The position numbers and the translations under genes are program-made. From Nocardioides daedukensis (GTDB lineage: Bacteria; Actinomycetota; Actinomycetes; Propionibacteriales; Nocardioidaceae), in NCBI RefSeq assembly GCF_013408415.1, contig NZ_JACCAA010000001.1, positions 868,001 through 932,000 of the forward strand: a stretch of 64,000 nucleotides of DNA, given 5' to 3'. Positions 10,594-19,870 of this stretch are shown here, piece by piece. Under the pieces are notes generated by a model that saw nothing but the letters and a program-made list of their open reading frames with translations, was not told the DNA's origin and made no database searches. Each line of letters starts with the position of its first letter. Position 1 is the stretch's first letter.

Positions 10594-11813
10594 TTGTCCG
10601 TCCCCTCGTCCTCGGCACCGAGGCCGAACCATTCGACTGCGGTCTCCATGTCCTTGTCGCCGCGGCCGGAGAGGTTGACCAGGATGGTCGCGTCCGGCCC
10701 CTTCTCGGCCTTGAGCTCCTCGGCCACCCGGAGCGCACCCGCCAGGGCGTGCGCGGACTCGACGGCCGGGATGATCCCCTCGGTGCGGGCGAGCAGCGCC
10801 AGTGCGTCCATCGCCTCCGCGTCGGTGACCGAGAGGTAGGCCGCGCGGCCGACCTGGCTGAGGTGCGAGTGCTGCGGACCGACGCCCGGGTAGTCCAGGC
10901 CGGCCGAGATCGAGTGCGACTCGATGGTCTGGCCGTCCTCGTCCTGGAGCACGTAGGTGCGGGCACCGTGCAGCACGCCGCTCTCCCCCGCGCCGATGGT
11001 CGCGGCGTGGCGTCCGGTCTCCACGCCGTCGCCGCCGGCCTCGAAGCCATAGATCTTGACGTCCTCGTCGTCGAGGAAGGCGGTGAACAGGCCGATCGCG
11101 TTCGAGCCGCCACCGACGCAGGCGGCGATGGCGTCGGGCAGTACGCCGTACTGGTCGAGGCTCTGCTGGCGGGCCTCGTCACCGATGCCGCGGCAGAAGT
11201 CACGGACCATGCTGGGGAACGGGTGCGGGCCCGCGGCGGTGCCGAAGAGGTACGCCGTGTGGTCGACGCTGGCCACCCAGTCACGCAGGGCCTCGTTGAT
11301 GGCGTCCTTGAGCGTGGCCGACCCGGACTCCACCGGGATCACCTTGGCGCCGAGGAGCTGCATCCGGGCCACGTTGAGTGCCTGGCGCCGGGTGTCGACC
11401 GCGCCCATGTAGACGGTGCAGTCGAGACCGAAGTAGGCGGCGGCGGTCGCGCTGGCGACACCGTGCTGACCGGCACCGGTCTCGGCGATGACCCGGGTCT
11501 TGCCCATCCGCTTGGTCAGCATCGCCTGGCCGAGCACGTTGCGGATCTTGTGCGCACCCGTGTGGTTGAGGTCCTCGCGCTTGAGCAGGATCCTCACGCC
11601 GACCTTCTCCGAGAGCCGCTCGGCGTGGTAGAGCGGGCTCGGGGTGTTCGCGTAGTCGCGCAGGATCGCCTCGAAGGCGCCGGTGAACTCGGGGTCCGCC
11701 ATCGCCTCCTCCCAGGCGACGGTGAGCTCATCGAGGGCGGCCACGAGGGCTTCCGGCATGAACCGGCCCCCGAAGTTCCCGAAGAATCCGCGGTCGTCGG
11801 CCTCGTATGACAT
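10590..11813 (-). CDS. trpB: Tryptophan synthase beta chain
   Basis: TrpB condenses indole with L-serine to make tryptophan, using pyridoxal phosphate. The 407-residue protein has the canonical N-terminus [20 protein letters not shown], the PLP lysine in [15 protein letters not shown], the catalytic Glu in [10 protein letters not shown], and the phosphate-binding glycine loop [10 protein letters not shown]. Its ATG shares one base with the trpC stop (TGATG), and its stop overlaps trpA, so trpCBA is a tightly coupled unit. Confidence 0.97.
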   Translation of the reverse strand: MSYEADDRGFFGNFGGRFMPEALVAALDELTVAWEEAMADPEFTGAFEAILRDYANTPSPLYHAERLSEKVGVRILLKREDLNHTGAHKIRNVLGQAMLTKRMGKTRVIAETGAGQHGVASATAAAYFGLDCTVYMGAVDTRRQALNVARMQLLGAKVIPVESGSATLKDAINEALRDWVASVDHTAYLFGTAAGPHPFPSMVRDFCRGIGDEARQQSLDQYGVLPDAIAACVGGGSNAIGLFTAFLDDEDVKIYGFEAGGDGVETGRHAATIGAGESGVLHGARTYVLQDEDGQTIESHSISAGLDYPGVGPQHSHLSQVGRAAYLSVTDAEAMDALALLARTEGIIPAVESAHALAGALRVAEELKAEKGPDATILVNLSGRGDKDMETAVEWFGLGAEDEGTDK

Positions 11814-12643
11814 CAGGCTCCTGCTTCCGGTTCGTTGCTGCTCGAGTGCGTGCGCGCGCTGGGCGTGGCCACGGCGCTCATCGCGCGCACGGTGGCCTCG
11901 GGGTCGCCGTCCTTGACCAGGGCCTCCCCGACGAGGACCACGCGGGCTCCCTCGGCGGCGAAGCGCTCGACGTCACCAAGGCCGCTGATCCCGGACTCGG
12001 CGACCCGGATCCGGTCGTCGGGGATGATCGGCGCAAGGCGAGAGAAGGTGTCGTTGTCGACGGCCAGGGTCTTGAGGTTGCGGGCGTTGACCCCGATCAG
12101 CTCGGCACCGAGGTCGACCGCCCGTCGGGTCTCCTCCTCGTCGTGGACCTCGACCAGGACCGTCAGGCCGAGACCCCGGGCCTCGGCGTGCAGCCTCTCG
12201 AGCTCGAACTGGGTCAGTGCCGCGACGATCAGCAGCGCCAGGTCCGCCCCGGCCGCGCGGGCCTCGTGCAGCTGATAGCTGGTCACGATGAAGTCCTTGC
12301 GCAGGATCGGGGTGTCGACGGCGGCGCGGACCGCGCGCAGGTCGTCGAGGCTTCCGTTGAACCGACGCTTCTCGGTGAGGACGCTGATCGCAGCGGCTCC
12401 GCCACGCTCGTATGCGCCGGCAAGGACTGCCGGGTCGGAGATGTCGGCGAGCTCGCCCTTGCTGGGGCTCTTCCGCTTGACCTCGGAGATCACGCTGATC
12501 CCGGGCGCGCGGAAGTGCGCCATCGGGTCACGGACGGGCGGGGCCTGCTCGGCCAGGGACCTGATCTGGGAGAACGGAATGCGTTCCTCGCGCTCGGCAA
12601 GATCGATCCGGACACCCGCGACGATGTCGTCGAGCACGGACAT
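11813..12643 (-). CDS. trpC: Indole-3-glycerol phosphate synthase
   Basis: TrpC closes the indole ring, turning carboxyphenylaminodeoxyribulose phosphate into indole-3-glycerol phosphate. The 276-residue barrel shows [20 protein letters not shown] with the catalytic lysine, [45 protein letters not shown], the [15 protein letters not shown] strand and [15 protein letters not shown] 12643 has a perfect GGAGG 6 nt upstream; an upstream TTG in the same frame is less likely. It is monofunctional: no TrpF domain is fused and no trpF lies in the window, so the PriA at 21.1 kb probably supplies that step. Confidence 0.96.
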   Translation of the reverse strand: MSVLDDIVAGVRIDLAEREERIPFSQIRSLAEQAPPVRDPMAHFRAPGISVISEVKRKSPSKGELADISDPAVLAGAYERGGAAAISVLTEKRRFNGSLDDLRAVRAAVDTPILRKDFIVTSYQLHEARAAGADLALLIVAALTQFELERLHAEARGLGLTVLVEVHDEEETRRAVDLGAELIGVNARNLKTLAVDNDTFSRLAPIIPDDRIRVAESGISGLGDVERFAAEGARVVLVGEALVKDGDPEATVRAMSAVATPSARTHSSSNEPEAGA

Positions 12644-12677
12644 GCACAACCTCCAGGATCAGGGACGGGCCAAGTTT

Positions 12678-12694
12678 GTCACCTCGACGGTGAC
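12678..12694 (-). promoter_or_regulatory. Small hairpin in the trpC leader
   Basis: GTCACC (12678-12683) can pair with GGTGAC (12689-12694) around a 5-nt loop, about 35 nt before the trpC start. It has no T-tract and no Trp-codon leader peptide is seen, so a role in attenuation is unproven. Confidence 0.25.
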
Positions 12695-12718
12695 GGTCAC
12701 ACAGTGGCCGAGGGCCGG

Positions 12719-13153
12719 TCAGGCAGCGAGCCAGGCACCCCACGGTGTGTTGCGCGCGACGGCGAACACTGCGAACACGATCAGCACCACGGCCGTGGCC
12801 GGGGTGGAGAACTGCATCGGCGCGGTGTCCGCGCGCCAGGCCCGGCGGGTCCAGACGAACCACAGGGCGACCAGCACCGGGATGGAGACCACGAACAGCA
12901 GGTTGCTCGACGCGGCTCCGGCCAGGTCCAGGTTGGTCAGGTGGTTGACCGCACGCAGGCCGCCACAGCCGGGGCAGTCCCAACCCGTGACGTAGTTGAG
13001 CGGGCACTGGCCCCAGGAGCCCTCGACGTGCGGATCCCGCAGGTGCAGGGCGACGGTGGCCAACCCGGCCGCTGCTGCGAGTCCGAGTGGCGCGACCAGC
13101 CTCGCCCGGCGGCTTCGCTGGGCGATGTGGGTGACCTCAGCGCTGTTCGCCAA
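12719..13153 (-). CDS. DUF2752 membrane protein
   Basis: The 144-residue protein belongs to the DUF2752 group. It has one N-terminal helix, then the family hallmark CPLNYVTGWDCPGCGGLRAVNHL with a CPxxxxxGxxCPGCGxxR pattern, and two further helices near residues 83-100 and 117-135. The function is unknown; the paired cysteines suggest metal or redox chemistry at the membrane surface, but that is inference. No ATG or GTG precedes the conserved region, so TTG 13153 is the likely start. It lies inside the end of the HGxxPAAW gene (17-bp overlap), implying translational coupling. Confidence 0.82.
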   Translation of the reverse strand: MANSAEVTHIAQRSRRARLVAPLGLAAAAGLATVALHLRDPHVEGSWGQCPLNYVTGWDCPGCGGLRAVNHLTNLDLAGAASSNLLFVVSIPVLVALWFVWTRRAWRADTAPMQFSTPATAVVLIVFAVFAVARNTPWGAWLAA

Positions 13154-13334
13154 GGCCCATCTTCGTCATGATCACGAACACGATCAGCGCCACGGGCAGC
13201 AGGACCATGCCGACCCAGAAGATCGTGAGGTTGATCGGGCTCAGCATCAGGCCGACACCAGCGACCACGAACGCGACCAGGCCGATGACGACAGCGGTCC
13301 AGGCTGCGGGGGTGTTGCCGTGGTTGTCGGACAT
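13137..13334 (-). CDS. HGxxPAAW-type small membrane protein
   Basis: This 65-residue protein starts MSDNHGNTPAAWTAVVIGLV. It shows the HGxxPAAW signature of a small actinobacterial membrane family usually found beside the trp genes. Two hydrophobic helices follow (about residues 13-33 and 36-56), then a short basic tail. AGGAG stands a suitable distance before the ATG. It overlaps the DUF2752 gene by 17 bp. The biochemical role is unknown. Confidence 0.85.
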   Translation of the reverse strand: MSDNHGNTPAAWTAVVIGLVAFVVAGVGLMLSPINLTIFWVGMVLLPVALIVFVIMTKMGLGEQR

Positions 13335-13370
13335 GCGTGAACTCCTCTTGCGCGGGGTCTGTCGCAGGAC

Positions 13371-13376
13371 AGTCTA
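13371..13376 (-). promoter_or_regulatory. Candidate -10 box for the HGxxPAAW-DUF2752 genes
   Basis: TAGACT on the minus strand lies 36 nt upstream of the HGxxPAAW ATG, with an AGGAG ribosome-binding site in between. It could give the small membrane proteins and trpCBA an extra promoter. No clear -35 box is seen. Confidence 0.4.
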
Positions 13377-13398
13377 GAGACATGCCCTGGGCACCTGC

Positions 13399-13983
13399 TC
13401 AGGCGGTCGGGTCGTGGCCCTCGTCGATGGCCTTCCACAGCTCCGTGGTGTTCGCCTCGTCGACCCGGACCGGCCCTGCCGCAGCGGCTCCGGGGGCGTC
13501 GTAGCGGCTGCCCATTGCCGGCCAGTGCGGGGCGTGGCGGGCGGCGAGGATGCCGGCCAGCACGGCCAGGACGGCCCCGACCAACGCGGCCCACCACCAG
13601 CCGGTGATGTGGACGGTGGTCTCCACGCCGATGTCGGCGAATGCCTGCTCGACCCCGTTGCGGGTCGAGGAGTGGCCCGCCACCACAGTGGCCAGCAGGC
13701 CCAGTGAGGCGAGCGTCGCCAGGACGGCGACCACGCGGCGTACGACACCGCGGGTGACCAGCAGGACTCCCCACAACGCCAGTACGACGAGGCTGAGCGC
13801 CGCAGCCAGCGGCATCTCCGCGGCGGTGCCGGTCTCCAGCAGCTGGGAGGCGGCTGGGTTCTGGGCGAGCTCCTCGGTGTCGTCGAGCGCGGCCCAGTCC
13901 TTGCTGCCCGCGACGGCACAGAGCGTGCCCGCCGAGAGACCGAGCAGGACGATCGGTCCGAAGGTCTTGCGCGGCTCAGGCAT
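13399..13983 (-). CDS. Trp biosynthesis-associated membrane protein
   Basis: The 194-residue protein matches the actinobacterial family of membrane proteins found inside trp operons (Trp_oprn_chp, like mycobacterial Rv1610). Four hydrophobic segments are visible, with a large periplasmic loop after the first ([16 protein letters not shown]) and [16 protein letters not shown] as the last. Its function is not established. ATG 13983 overlaps the hisI stop in ATGCCTGA. In related genomes trpE usually sits between hisI and this gene; here the two genes overlap, so trpE has been lost or moved. Confidence 0.85.
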   Translation of the reverse strand: MPEPRKTFGPIVLLGLSAGTLCAVAGSKDWAALDDTEELAQNPAASQLLETGTAAEMPLAAALSLVVLALWGVLLVTRGVVRRVVAVLATLASLGLLATVVAGHSSTRNGVEQAFADIGVETTVHITGWWWAALVGAVLAVLAGILAARHAPHWPAMGSRYDAPGAAAAGPVRVDEANTTELWKAIDEGHDPTA

Positions 13984-14353
13984 CGGAGCCCAACCGGTCG
14001 GCATCGAAGCAGGTCCGATCGCCCGTGTGGCAGGCGGCGCCTTCCTGGTCGACCTTGACCAGGAGGGTGTCTCCGTCGCAGTCCAGGCGAACGTCCTTGA
14101 CCCACTGCCGGTGTCCGGAGGTCTCGCCCTTGATCCAGTACTCGTTGCGCGAGCGGGACCAGTAGGTCGCCCGCCCGGTGTCGAGGGTCAGCGCGAGGGC
14201 CTTGTCGTCCATCCAGCCGAGCATCAGCACCTCGCCCGTGTCGTGCTGCTGCACGATCGCGGGCACCAGGCCGTCGGCGGTGCGCTTCAGGCGGGCCGCG
14301 ATGGCTGGGTCGAGGGCAGGTACTTCGACAGGTGCTTCGGCGGGGTCGGTCAC
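13976..14353 (-). CDS. hisI: Phosphoribosyl-AMP cyclohydrolase
   Basis: HisI opens the adenine ring of phosphoribosyl-AMP, the third step of histidine synthesis. The 125-residue protein shows the family core: [48 protein letters not shown], the metal-binding [22 protein letters not shown], and a final cysteine in DRTCF. GTG 14353 is preferred. A TTG 36 nt upstream would overlap the end of the ABC gene, and its extra residues are not family-like. It is separated from hisF by the ABC pair and the accessory patch. Confidence 0.93.
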   Translation of the reverse strand: MTDPAEAPVEVPALDPAIAARLKRTADGLVPAIVQQHDTGEVLMLGWMDDKALALTLDTGRATYWSRSRNEYWIKGETSGHRQWVKDVRLDCDGDTLLVKVDQEGAACHTGDRTCFDADRLGSDA

Positions 14354-14364
14354 AGTCGTCAAGC

Positions 14365-16143
14365 CTATCGGCCCTGCTGCGCGACCCAAGAGTCGTGCAG
14401 GCCGCGGTAGATGCCGCCCTCTGCCAGGAGTGCGGTGTGGTGGCCGCGCTGGACGATGCGGCCACGGTCGACGACGACCACCTCGTCGGCGTTCTCGGCG
14501 GTGCTCATCCGGTGCGCGATCGTGACCGACGTACGTCCCGACATCAGTCGCTCCAGGGCACGCCCGATCCGCATCTCCAGCTGGGGGTCGACGGCGCTGG
14601 TCGCCTCGTCGAGGACCAGCAGGTCCGGATCGGCGAGGTGGGCGCGGAGCAACGCGACCAGCTGCCGCTCGCCTGCCGAGAGTGACTCGCCCCGCTGCCC
14701 GACCCGGGTGTCGAGGCCCTGGGGCAGCCCGTCGAGCCAGTCCCCCAGCCCCAGCTCGTCGGCGGATGCCCGGATCTCCTGGTCGGTGGCGTCCAGCTTG
14801 CCGTAGCGCGCGTTCGCCCGAAGGGTGTCGTCGAAGAGGAAGCCCTCCTGCGGGACGAGCACCACCGAGCTGCGCAGTGAGGCCTGACGGATCTGGCGCA
14901 GGTCGATCCCGTCGAGGAGCACCTCGCCCCGGCTGGGGTCCATCAGCCGGGTCAGCAGCTTGGCGAAGGTGGACTTGCCGGACCCGGTCTCGCCGACGAT
15001 GGCGATCCGGGTGCCGGCCTCGATGTGCATGTCCACCGAGTGCAGGACGTCGGGTCCACCGGGATAGGCGAAGGTGACGCCGCGGAGCTCGGCATCGATG
15101 GGTCCACGCGGGAGGACCTCACCGCTCTCCCCCGGGTCGACCAGGTCGGCGGGCGTATCCAGGATGCCGATCACGCGGCGCCAGCCGGCGATCGCGTTCT
15201 GGGCGTCGGTGAGGATCTGGGTGCCCATCTGGATCGGTGAGACGAACAAGGTGACCAGGAAGGCGAAGGCGACCACCTCTCCTGCGGTGATGTCACCGGC
15301 GAAGCCGAGCCAGATGCCGACGATGATCACGCCGGCGTTGGCCAGGCCGCCGGAGAGGCCACCGAGGGAGAAGGAGAACGCCGTGAAGCCCTGTGCCTTG
15401 GTCGCCGCGTCCTGGTTGGCCTTGATCGCGATGTCGATGCGCTCCTGGGTGCGGGCCTCGATCGCATACGACTTCACCACCGCTGCGCCGACCACGGGCT
15501 CGCTGACGGCCGAGAGCATCGCGCCGACCTGGCGGCGTACGACGCCATAGGCGTCCGAGAGCCGCTGCTGGAAGAAGCGTAGGGAGAGCAGCAGCGGAGC
15601 GAAGCAGACCCACACCACGATCGTCAGCTGCCACGAGTAGTACGCCATCAACGCGGTGGCCACGAAGATCTGGCCGATCGACACGATCATCATCACCCCG
15701 CCGAAGACCAGGAACTGGCTGACGGTGTCGACGTCGCCGGTGACCCGCGAGACCAGGGAGCCGCGACGCTCGGTGTTCTGGGTCAGCAGCGGCAGGTCGT
15801 GCACGTGCCGGAAGGCCTTGGTGCGCAGCGTGGCCAGGCCGCTCTCCGCGGAGCGGAAGAGCCTGGTGGTCATCAGGTACGACGCGCCGCTGGTGAGCAC
15901 GATCGCGCATCCGGCGAGCAGGCCCATCCACAGCATGAACCCGGTGTCCGGTCCTTGCGGCCCGTCGAGTCCCCGGTCCAGGGTCTGTTGCACGACGATC
16001 GGGACCACGAGCTGCCCGACGGTGGAGAGGACCGCCAGGAACAGGGTCAGCCCCAGTCCCTGCCGGAGCTCCGGGGAGATCTCCATGCCGCGCCGGATGG
16101 TGGCCATCGCCTTGATGGACTCACCGGAATCGACGGTGCTCAT
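14365..16143 (-). CDS. ABC exporter half-transporter, NBD with catalytic glutamate
   Basis: A 592-residue type I ABC exporter subunit: six membrane helices in the first 310 residues, then a nucleotide-binding domain. Walker A is [15 protein letters not shown], the Walker B end is [12 protein letters not shown] with the catalytic Glu, and the switch His is in TIAHRMST. Its signature is LSAGE instead of LSGGQ. The upstream partner overlaps its start by ATGA. In heterodimeric exporters such as TmrAB, a deviant signature on one chain faces the deviant Walker B of the other, which is what this pair shows. The substrate is unknown. Confidence 0.92.
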   Translation of the reverse strand: MSTVDSGESIKAMATIRRGMEISPELRQGLGLTLFLAVLSTVGQLVVPIVVQQTLDRGLDGPQGPDTGFMLWMGLLAGCAIVLTSGASYLMTTRLFRSAESGLATLRTKAFRHVHDLPLLTQNTERRGSLVSRVTGDVDTVSQFLVFGGVMMIVSIGQIFVATALMAYYSWQLTIVVWVCFAPLLLSLRFFQQRLSDAYGVVRRQVGAMLSAVSEPVVGAAVVKSYAIEARTQERIDIAIKANQDAATKAQGFTAFSFSLGGLSGGLANAGVIIVGIWLGFAGDITAGEVVAFAFLVTLFVSPIQMGTQILTDAQNAIAGWRRVIGILDTPADLVDPGESGEVLPRGPIDAELRGVTFAYPGGPDVLHSVDMHIEAGTRIAIVGETGSGKSTFAKLLTRLMDPSRGEVLLDGIDLRQIRQASLRSSVVLVPQEGFLFDDTLRANARYGKLDATDQEIRASADELGLGDWLDGLPQGLDTRVGQRGESLSAGERQLVALLRAHLADPDLLVLDEATSAVDPQLEMRIGRALERLMSGRTSVTIAHRMSTAENADEVVVVDRGRIVQRGHHTALLAEGGIYRGLHDSWVAQQGR

Positions 16144-17939
16144 CGCTCACCCCCGACGGTCTCGGTCTCGTTCTCGTTCTCGTAGGCGTTCACCAGCCGG
16201 GCATAGGCGGGGCTGCGCTCGAGCAGCTCGGCGTGCGTGCCCCGGTCCACGACGCGTCCACCGTCGAGGTGGATCACCTCGTCGGCCAGGCCGATGGTGG
16301 CCTTGCGATAGGCGACCACCACCAGCGTCGTGTCCTGGTCCCCGTCCCGCAGGCCGGCAAGGATCCGCGCCTCGACCTCGGGGTCGACCGCCGAGGTGGC
16401 GTCGTCGAGGATCATCAGGCGCGGCCTGCGAACAAGCGCTCGGGCCAGGGAGAGACGCTGTCGCTGCCCGCCCGACAGGGAGGTGCCGCGCTCCCCCAGC
16501 TTCGTGTCCAGGCCGTCGGCGAGGGCGGAGACGAAGCCGTCGGCCTGTGCCGTGCGCAGGGCGGCCCAGACCTCGGCATCGGTGGCGTCGGCGCCCAGGG
16601 TCACGTTGCCGCGGACGGTGTCGTCGAAGAGGAACGCGGTCTGGGGTACGACGGACACGGTGCCGGCCAGCTCGCCGGAGGCCAGCTCGCGCAGGTCGAC
16701 GCCGTCGATCCTGACCGACCCTTCCTGGGGGTCCACGAGGCGGGTGAGGATGTTGGTCAGCGTGCTCTTGCCGGATGCGGTCGGGCCGACCAGGGCCACG
16801 GTGCGACCGGGAGCCACGTCGAAGGTGACGTCGTCGAGCAGGTCCTGATTGGGTTCGTGGGCGTAGGCCACCTTGTCCACGGCGAGCGCGGCGCCGGCGC
16901 TGCTGCGCGGGATCCTCGTGTCGCCGTACTCCATCTCCCCGGTGGCCTCGAGCACCGAGGTGACCCGGGCATGGCCGACCACGCTGCGCGGGAACTCGCC
17001 CAGCAGCCAGCCGATCGAGCGGATCGGGAAGGAGACGATGGTGAGCAGGTAGGCCACGGTGACCACGGACCCGGCGTCGGTGGCGCCACTGACCACGCGC
17101 GAGACACCCACGCCCAGCACCACCAGCACCCCGATGTTCGGGAGGGCCTGGAGCGCCGGGTCGAACATGGCGCGGATCCGACCGGCCCGGATCAGCACTT
17201 CGCGCAGCTCGGCGACTCGGGCAGCGAACCGCTGGGTCTCCTCGCCCTCGCGACCGAGGGTCTTGACCACCATCGCGCCGTCGAAGGACTCGTGGGCGAT
17301 CTCGCTGACCTCGGCGCGCAACTGCTGGGCACGCGTCATCAGTGGCGAGGAGGCCCGCTGGTAGGCGACATTGGCGACGATCACGACCGGGAAGACCAGC
17401 AGACCGACCAGGGCGAGGACCAAGTCGGCGAGGAGCATCTGCACGATCGCGATCACCATCATCGCGACCGTGCCGACTGCCATCGGAAGCGGCGCGATCG
17501 GGAACCAGGCGGCCTCGACGTCGGAGTTGGCGTTGGAGAGCAACTGGCCGGTCGGGTGGCGCTGGTGCCACTCCATCGGGAGCTTGAGGTATTGCCGGGT
17601 CACGGCTCGACGCGAGTGTGCCTGCATCCGGTATTGCATGATCCCCGCACCGAGCCGGCGCGCGACGATCCCGACTGCACGCAGGATGGCGACCCCGACG
17701 AAGAGGCCCAGCACGGCCCACAGGATCGAGGAGTCGATCTCACCGGTCTCGAAGGCGGGGATGATCGCGTGCTCGGTCGACCACCCGAGCACCCAGGCGT
17801 CGGCCACGGTGAGTGCGCCGAAGAGGATGCTGCCGAGGGTGGAGACGGTGAACACCCACGGTTCCTTGCGGATCGCGATCCCGAGGACCCGGAAACCGTC
17901 CCGCATCGTCGACGCGCGCGCCGTGCTCGATGAACTCAC
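16140..17939 (-). CDS. ABC exporter half-transporter, NBD with degenerate catalytic site
   Basis: A 599-residue type I ABC exporter subunit and partner of the downstream gene. Six helices precede an NBD with Walker A VGPTASGKSTLTNIL and a canonical LSGGQRQRL signature. Two catalytic positions are changed: Walker B ends LMILDDATSAVD (Asp for the catalytic Glu), and the H-loop reads VAYRKAT (Tyr for His). Its own ATP site should therefore hydrolyse poorly. The start chosen is GTG 17939, which has GAAGGGA 5 nt upstream and gives a length matching the partner. In-frame starts at 17975 and 17993 are possible alternatives. Confidence 0.9.
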   Translation of the reverse strand: MSSSSTARASTMRDGFRVLGIAIRKEPWVFTVSTLGSILFGALTVADAWVLGWSTEHAIIPAFETGEIDSSILWAVLGLFVGVAILRAVGIVARRLGAGIMQYRMQAHSRRAVTRQYLKLPMEWHQRHPTGQLLSNANSDVEAAWFPIAPLPMAVGTVAMMVIAIVQMLLADLVLALVGLLVFPVVIVANVAYQRASSPLMTRAQQLRAEVSEIAHESFDGAMVVKTLGREGEETQRFAARVAELREVLIRAGRIRAMFDPALQALPNIGVLVVLGVGVSRVVSGATDAGSVVTVAYLLTIVSFPIRSIGWLLGEFPRSVVGHARVTSVLEATGEMEYGDTRIPRSSAGAALAVDKVAYAHEPNQDLLDDVTFDVAPGRTVALVGPTASGKSTLTNILTRLVDPQEGSVRIDGVDLRELASGELAGTVSVVPQTAFLFDDTVRGNVTLGADATDAEVWAALRTAQADGFVSALADGLDTKLGERGTSLSGGQRQRLSLARALVRRPRLMILDDATSAVDPEVEARILAGLRDGDQDTTLVVVAYRKATIGLADEVIHLDGGRVVDRGTHAELLERSPAYARLVNAYENENETETVGGER

Positions 17940-18031
17940 CGATTTCCCTTCGCTCGCGACCCGATCGACCAGCATGCCAACGTTGCGGGTGACTGAACAA
18001 TTCCTGTGGTACTTCGTCGATGTGGATCTCC

Positions 18032-19669
18032 TCAGGCCGCGACTCGGTGGTCGAACAGCACGAGGGCCAGACGCTGCTCCAGCAACGATGGACGGCTGAG
18101 GTCGCGCGCGCACTGCTCGTCGATGGCGTGAGTGCCGTTGTGGTCGACGAGGAAGTGCTTGCCGTTCGGGGTACGCCAGAGATAGGTCCCTGGCCTGGGC
18201 TGTCGCACGGTGTATTGGGCGTGCGTCTTCACCCGGTGCGCATAGCGCCCCAGCGGGCCCGCGTTGTGCTCCCCCGTCTGCCCAGACGGAGGGGGCTGTC
18301 CGTCACGTCCGAATGTGTAGGGCGTGCAATGGTCGATGTCGCCCATGCGGCTGACCCGAGTCGAGAACGGGAACGGCTCTGCCGGCGCGATCAGGTGGAT
18401 GCGTTCACGAAGCCACTCTGGATGCTCGTAGGCGTTGATGCTGACCCGGTCGTTGAGGTCGATGACCGGCTTGAGGGTGATGTCGGCGGTGCCCAGGAGT
18501 CCGGCGAGTTGCTGGACGAGCCGCGGGCCGCCACCGTCCTCGACGCGAGCGACACCGGTGCCCGTGTCGAGCGCCGCTTGGTGCAGGTGGACGTAGACCA
18601 CCGCGCGCGGGCGGAGCTTGGTGGGATTGATCTGCTTCAAGGTGTCCAGGAGTCGTTGTGGGAACCCGCGGACCCATTCGGAGCCCGGCTCGGCATCTGT
18701 TTCATCCGGCTCAGCGTCATCCACCGTTGGGACGGCTTGGTGCCCGGCCCACTTATCGTCCGCGGTGCTCGCGCTCGTGTCGCCCGTGTCGTCAGGACCC
18801 TCGGGGGCGCAGTTCTCACCCTCGGGATCAGCGTGGAGGTCGTCAGGTTGAAGGTCGTCGGGGTGAGGCGCGGGCGGGGTGTCGTCCTGCTCCGCGTGCT
18901 CAAGGAGGAGCGCGAGGAGCTCAGCTGGGCGGGCGAGCCAGCCGAAGGCCAGCGAGCGCAGCATGTCGCGACCCCTGGCTTCGACACCAGCGTCGATGTC
19001 GCGGGCCGCCAGAATGTCGGCGATGCGGTTGATCAGCGCGTCCACCCAGACGGCATCGCCGTGTTCGACGCGGGCGATGACATGACGCAGGCCGGTCTCG
19101 TCGACCCGACCCAGTGACACGTAGCGGCGGGCCTGCTCGGCCTCGATCCGCGCGGCCCAGGCTTCCGGATTGGCCTCGATGATCTTCGCTTCGAGGATTG
19201 TGAAGAACCGGCCGGGCTGTTCACCGGCCAAGGCAGGGGCCACCGCGACGTCAACCTTGGCGGCCTCCGTCACGCTCAGGTGGCGGGTGGTCCTGGCGAG
19301 CTTGCGAGCAACCCAGACTTCACACTGCCACGCCGTGACCACGGCCCAGCACCGTGGCAGTCGGTGGATCAGGTCAAGCGCATCGGCCACCAGCCACCTG
19401 GTGGCAAGTGCGTGGGTCTGGCGGGAGATGGCGAGCTCGGCCAGGCACAGGTCCTGGACCCTCGGGGTGCCTTCGCCACCGATCTGCACGAGTTTCGGTC
19501 CACCCCGACCCCGCCCTCCGGTGGGCTCCGTGGTGGGGTCCGCACCGTGCAGCACGGCCCAGCGCGCCCCGGCAGCGAGGTCGTCGACTTCCAGCTTGCG
19601 GCGCTTGAGCAGGGTCGATTCGGCGAACGCCAGCAAGGCTCTCGCGTCGAAGTCGGCCAAATTGCTCAT
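18032..19669 (-). CDS. DUF222 / HNH endonuclease-domain (13E12-type) protein
   Basis: The 545-residue protein fits the large actinobacterial DUF222-HNH group, known in mycobacteria as the 13E12 repeat family. The N-terminal two thirds is the DUF222 region, with a long acidic insert near residues 280-335. The C-terminus has the HNH-like core MGDIDHCTPYTFGRDGQ, then GEHNAGPLGRYAHRVKTHAQY. Members are often multicopy, associated with mobile DNA, and mostly of unproven activity. No clear ribosome-binding site precedes ATG 19669. Together with the orphan gene at 19.9 kb it interrupts the his-trp gene order. Confidence 0.85.
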   Translation of the reverse strand: MSNLADFDARALLAFAESTLLKRRKLEVDDLAAGARWAVLHGADPTTEPTGGRGRGGPKLVQIGGEGTPRVQDLCLAELAISRQTHALATRWLVADALDLIHRLPRCWAVVTAWQCEVWVARKLARTTRHLSVTEAAKVDVAVAPALAGEQPGRFFTILEAKIIEANPEAWAARIEAEQARRYVSLGRVDETGLRHVIARVEHGDAVWVDALINRIADILAARDIDAGVEARGRDMLRSLAFGWLARPAELLALLLEHAEQDDTPPAPHPDDLQPDDLHADPEGENCAPEGPDDTGDTSASTADDKWAGHQAVPTVDDAEPDETDAEPGSEWVRGFPQRLLDTLKQINPTKLRPRAVVYVHLHQAALDTGTGVARVEDGGGPRLVQQLAGLLGTADITLKPVIDLNDRVSINAYEHPEWLRERIHLIAPAEPFPFSTRVSRMGDIDHCTPYTFGRDGQPPPSGQTGEHNAGPLGRYAHRVKTHAQYTVRQPRPGTYLWRTPNGKHFLVDHNGTHAIDEQCARDLSRPSLLEQRLALVLFDHRVAA

Positions 19670-19832
19670 GTGAGAAAGTCAATCAGGGACCACTGACACT
19701 GACGCCTTGGATCGACCCAGGAATCCCGGAATGTGGACACCTGGCGAGAAAGTCCGTTGGTGAAGGTTCGAAGCCTGCCGCCAACACCCGTCGCGAACCT
19801 TGTCGAGCCCTCCGCCAACGGCCGCGCGCGGA

Positions 19833-19838
19833 TAATGT
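19833..19838 (+). promoter_or_regulatory. Candidate -10 box pointing at ATG 19845
   Basis: TAATGT on the plus strand ends 6 nt before ATG 19845. That ATG opens a short frame (MSSEETEFP) whose natural continuation is the long open frame that starts at 19871 in another phase. See the frameshift finding. Confidence 0.4.
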
Positions 19839-19870
19839 GACTCCATGTCCAGCGAGGAAACCGAATTCCC

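Noticed and set aside
12660..12705. Short frame before trpC reading VTVTVEVTNLARP as a possible leader peptide
   Set aside because: It contains no tryptophan codons, has no ribosome-binding site and no clear attenuator stems beyond one weak hairpin.
16233..17933. Open frame of more than 560 codons on the plus strand across the ABC gene
   Set aside because: It is the antisense shadow of a clear ABC transporter; its product is His/Asp/Gly-rich with no recognisable fold.
19760..19800. tRNA-like segment (GGTTCGAA followed by CCGCCA)
   Set aside because: Only a T-loop-like core with a 3-bp stem is present; no acceptor, D or anticodon arm can be drawn, so it is not a tRNA and not a convincing att remnant.
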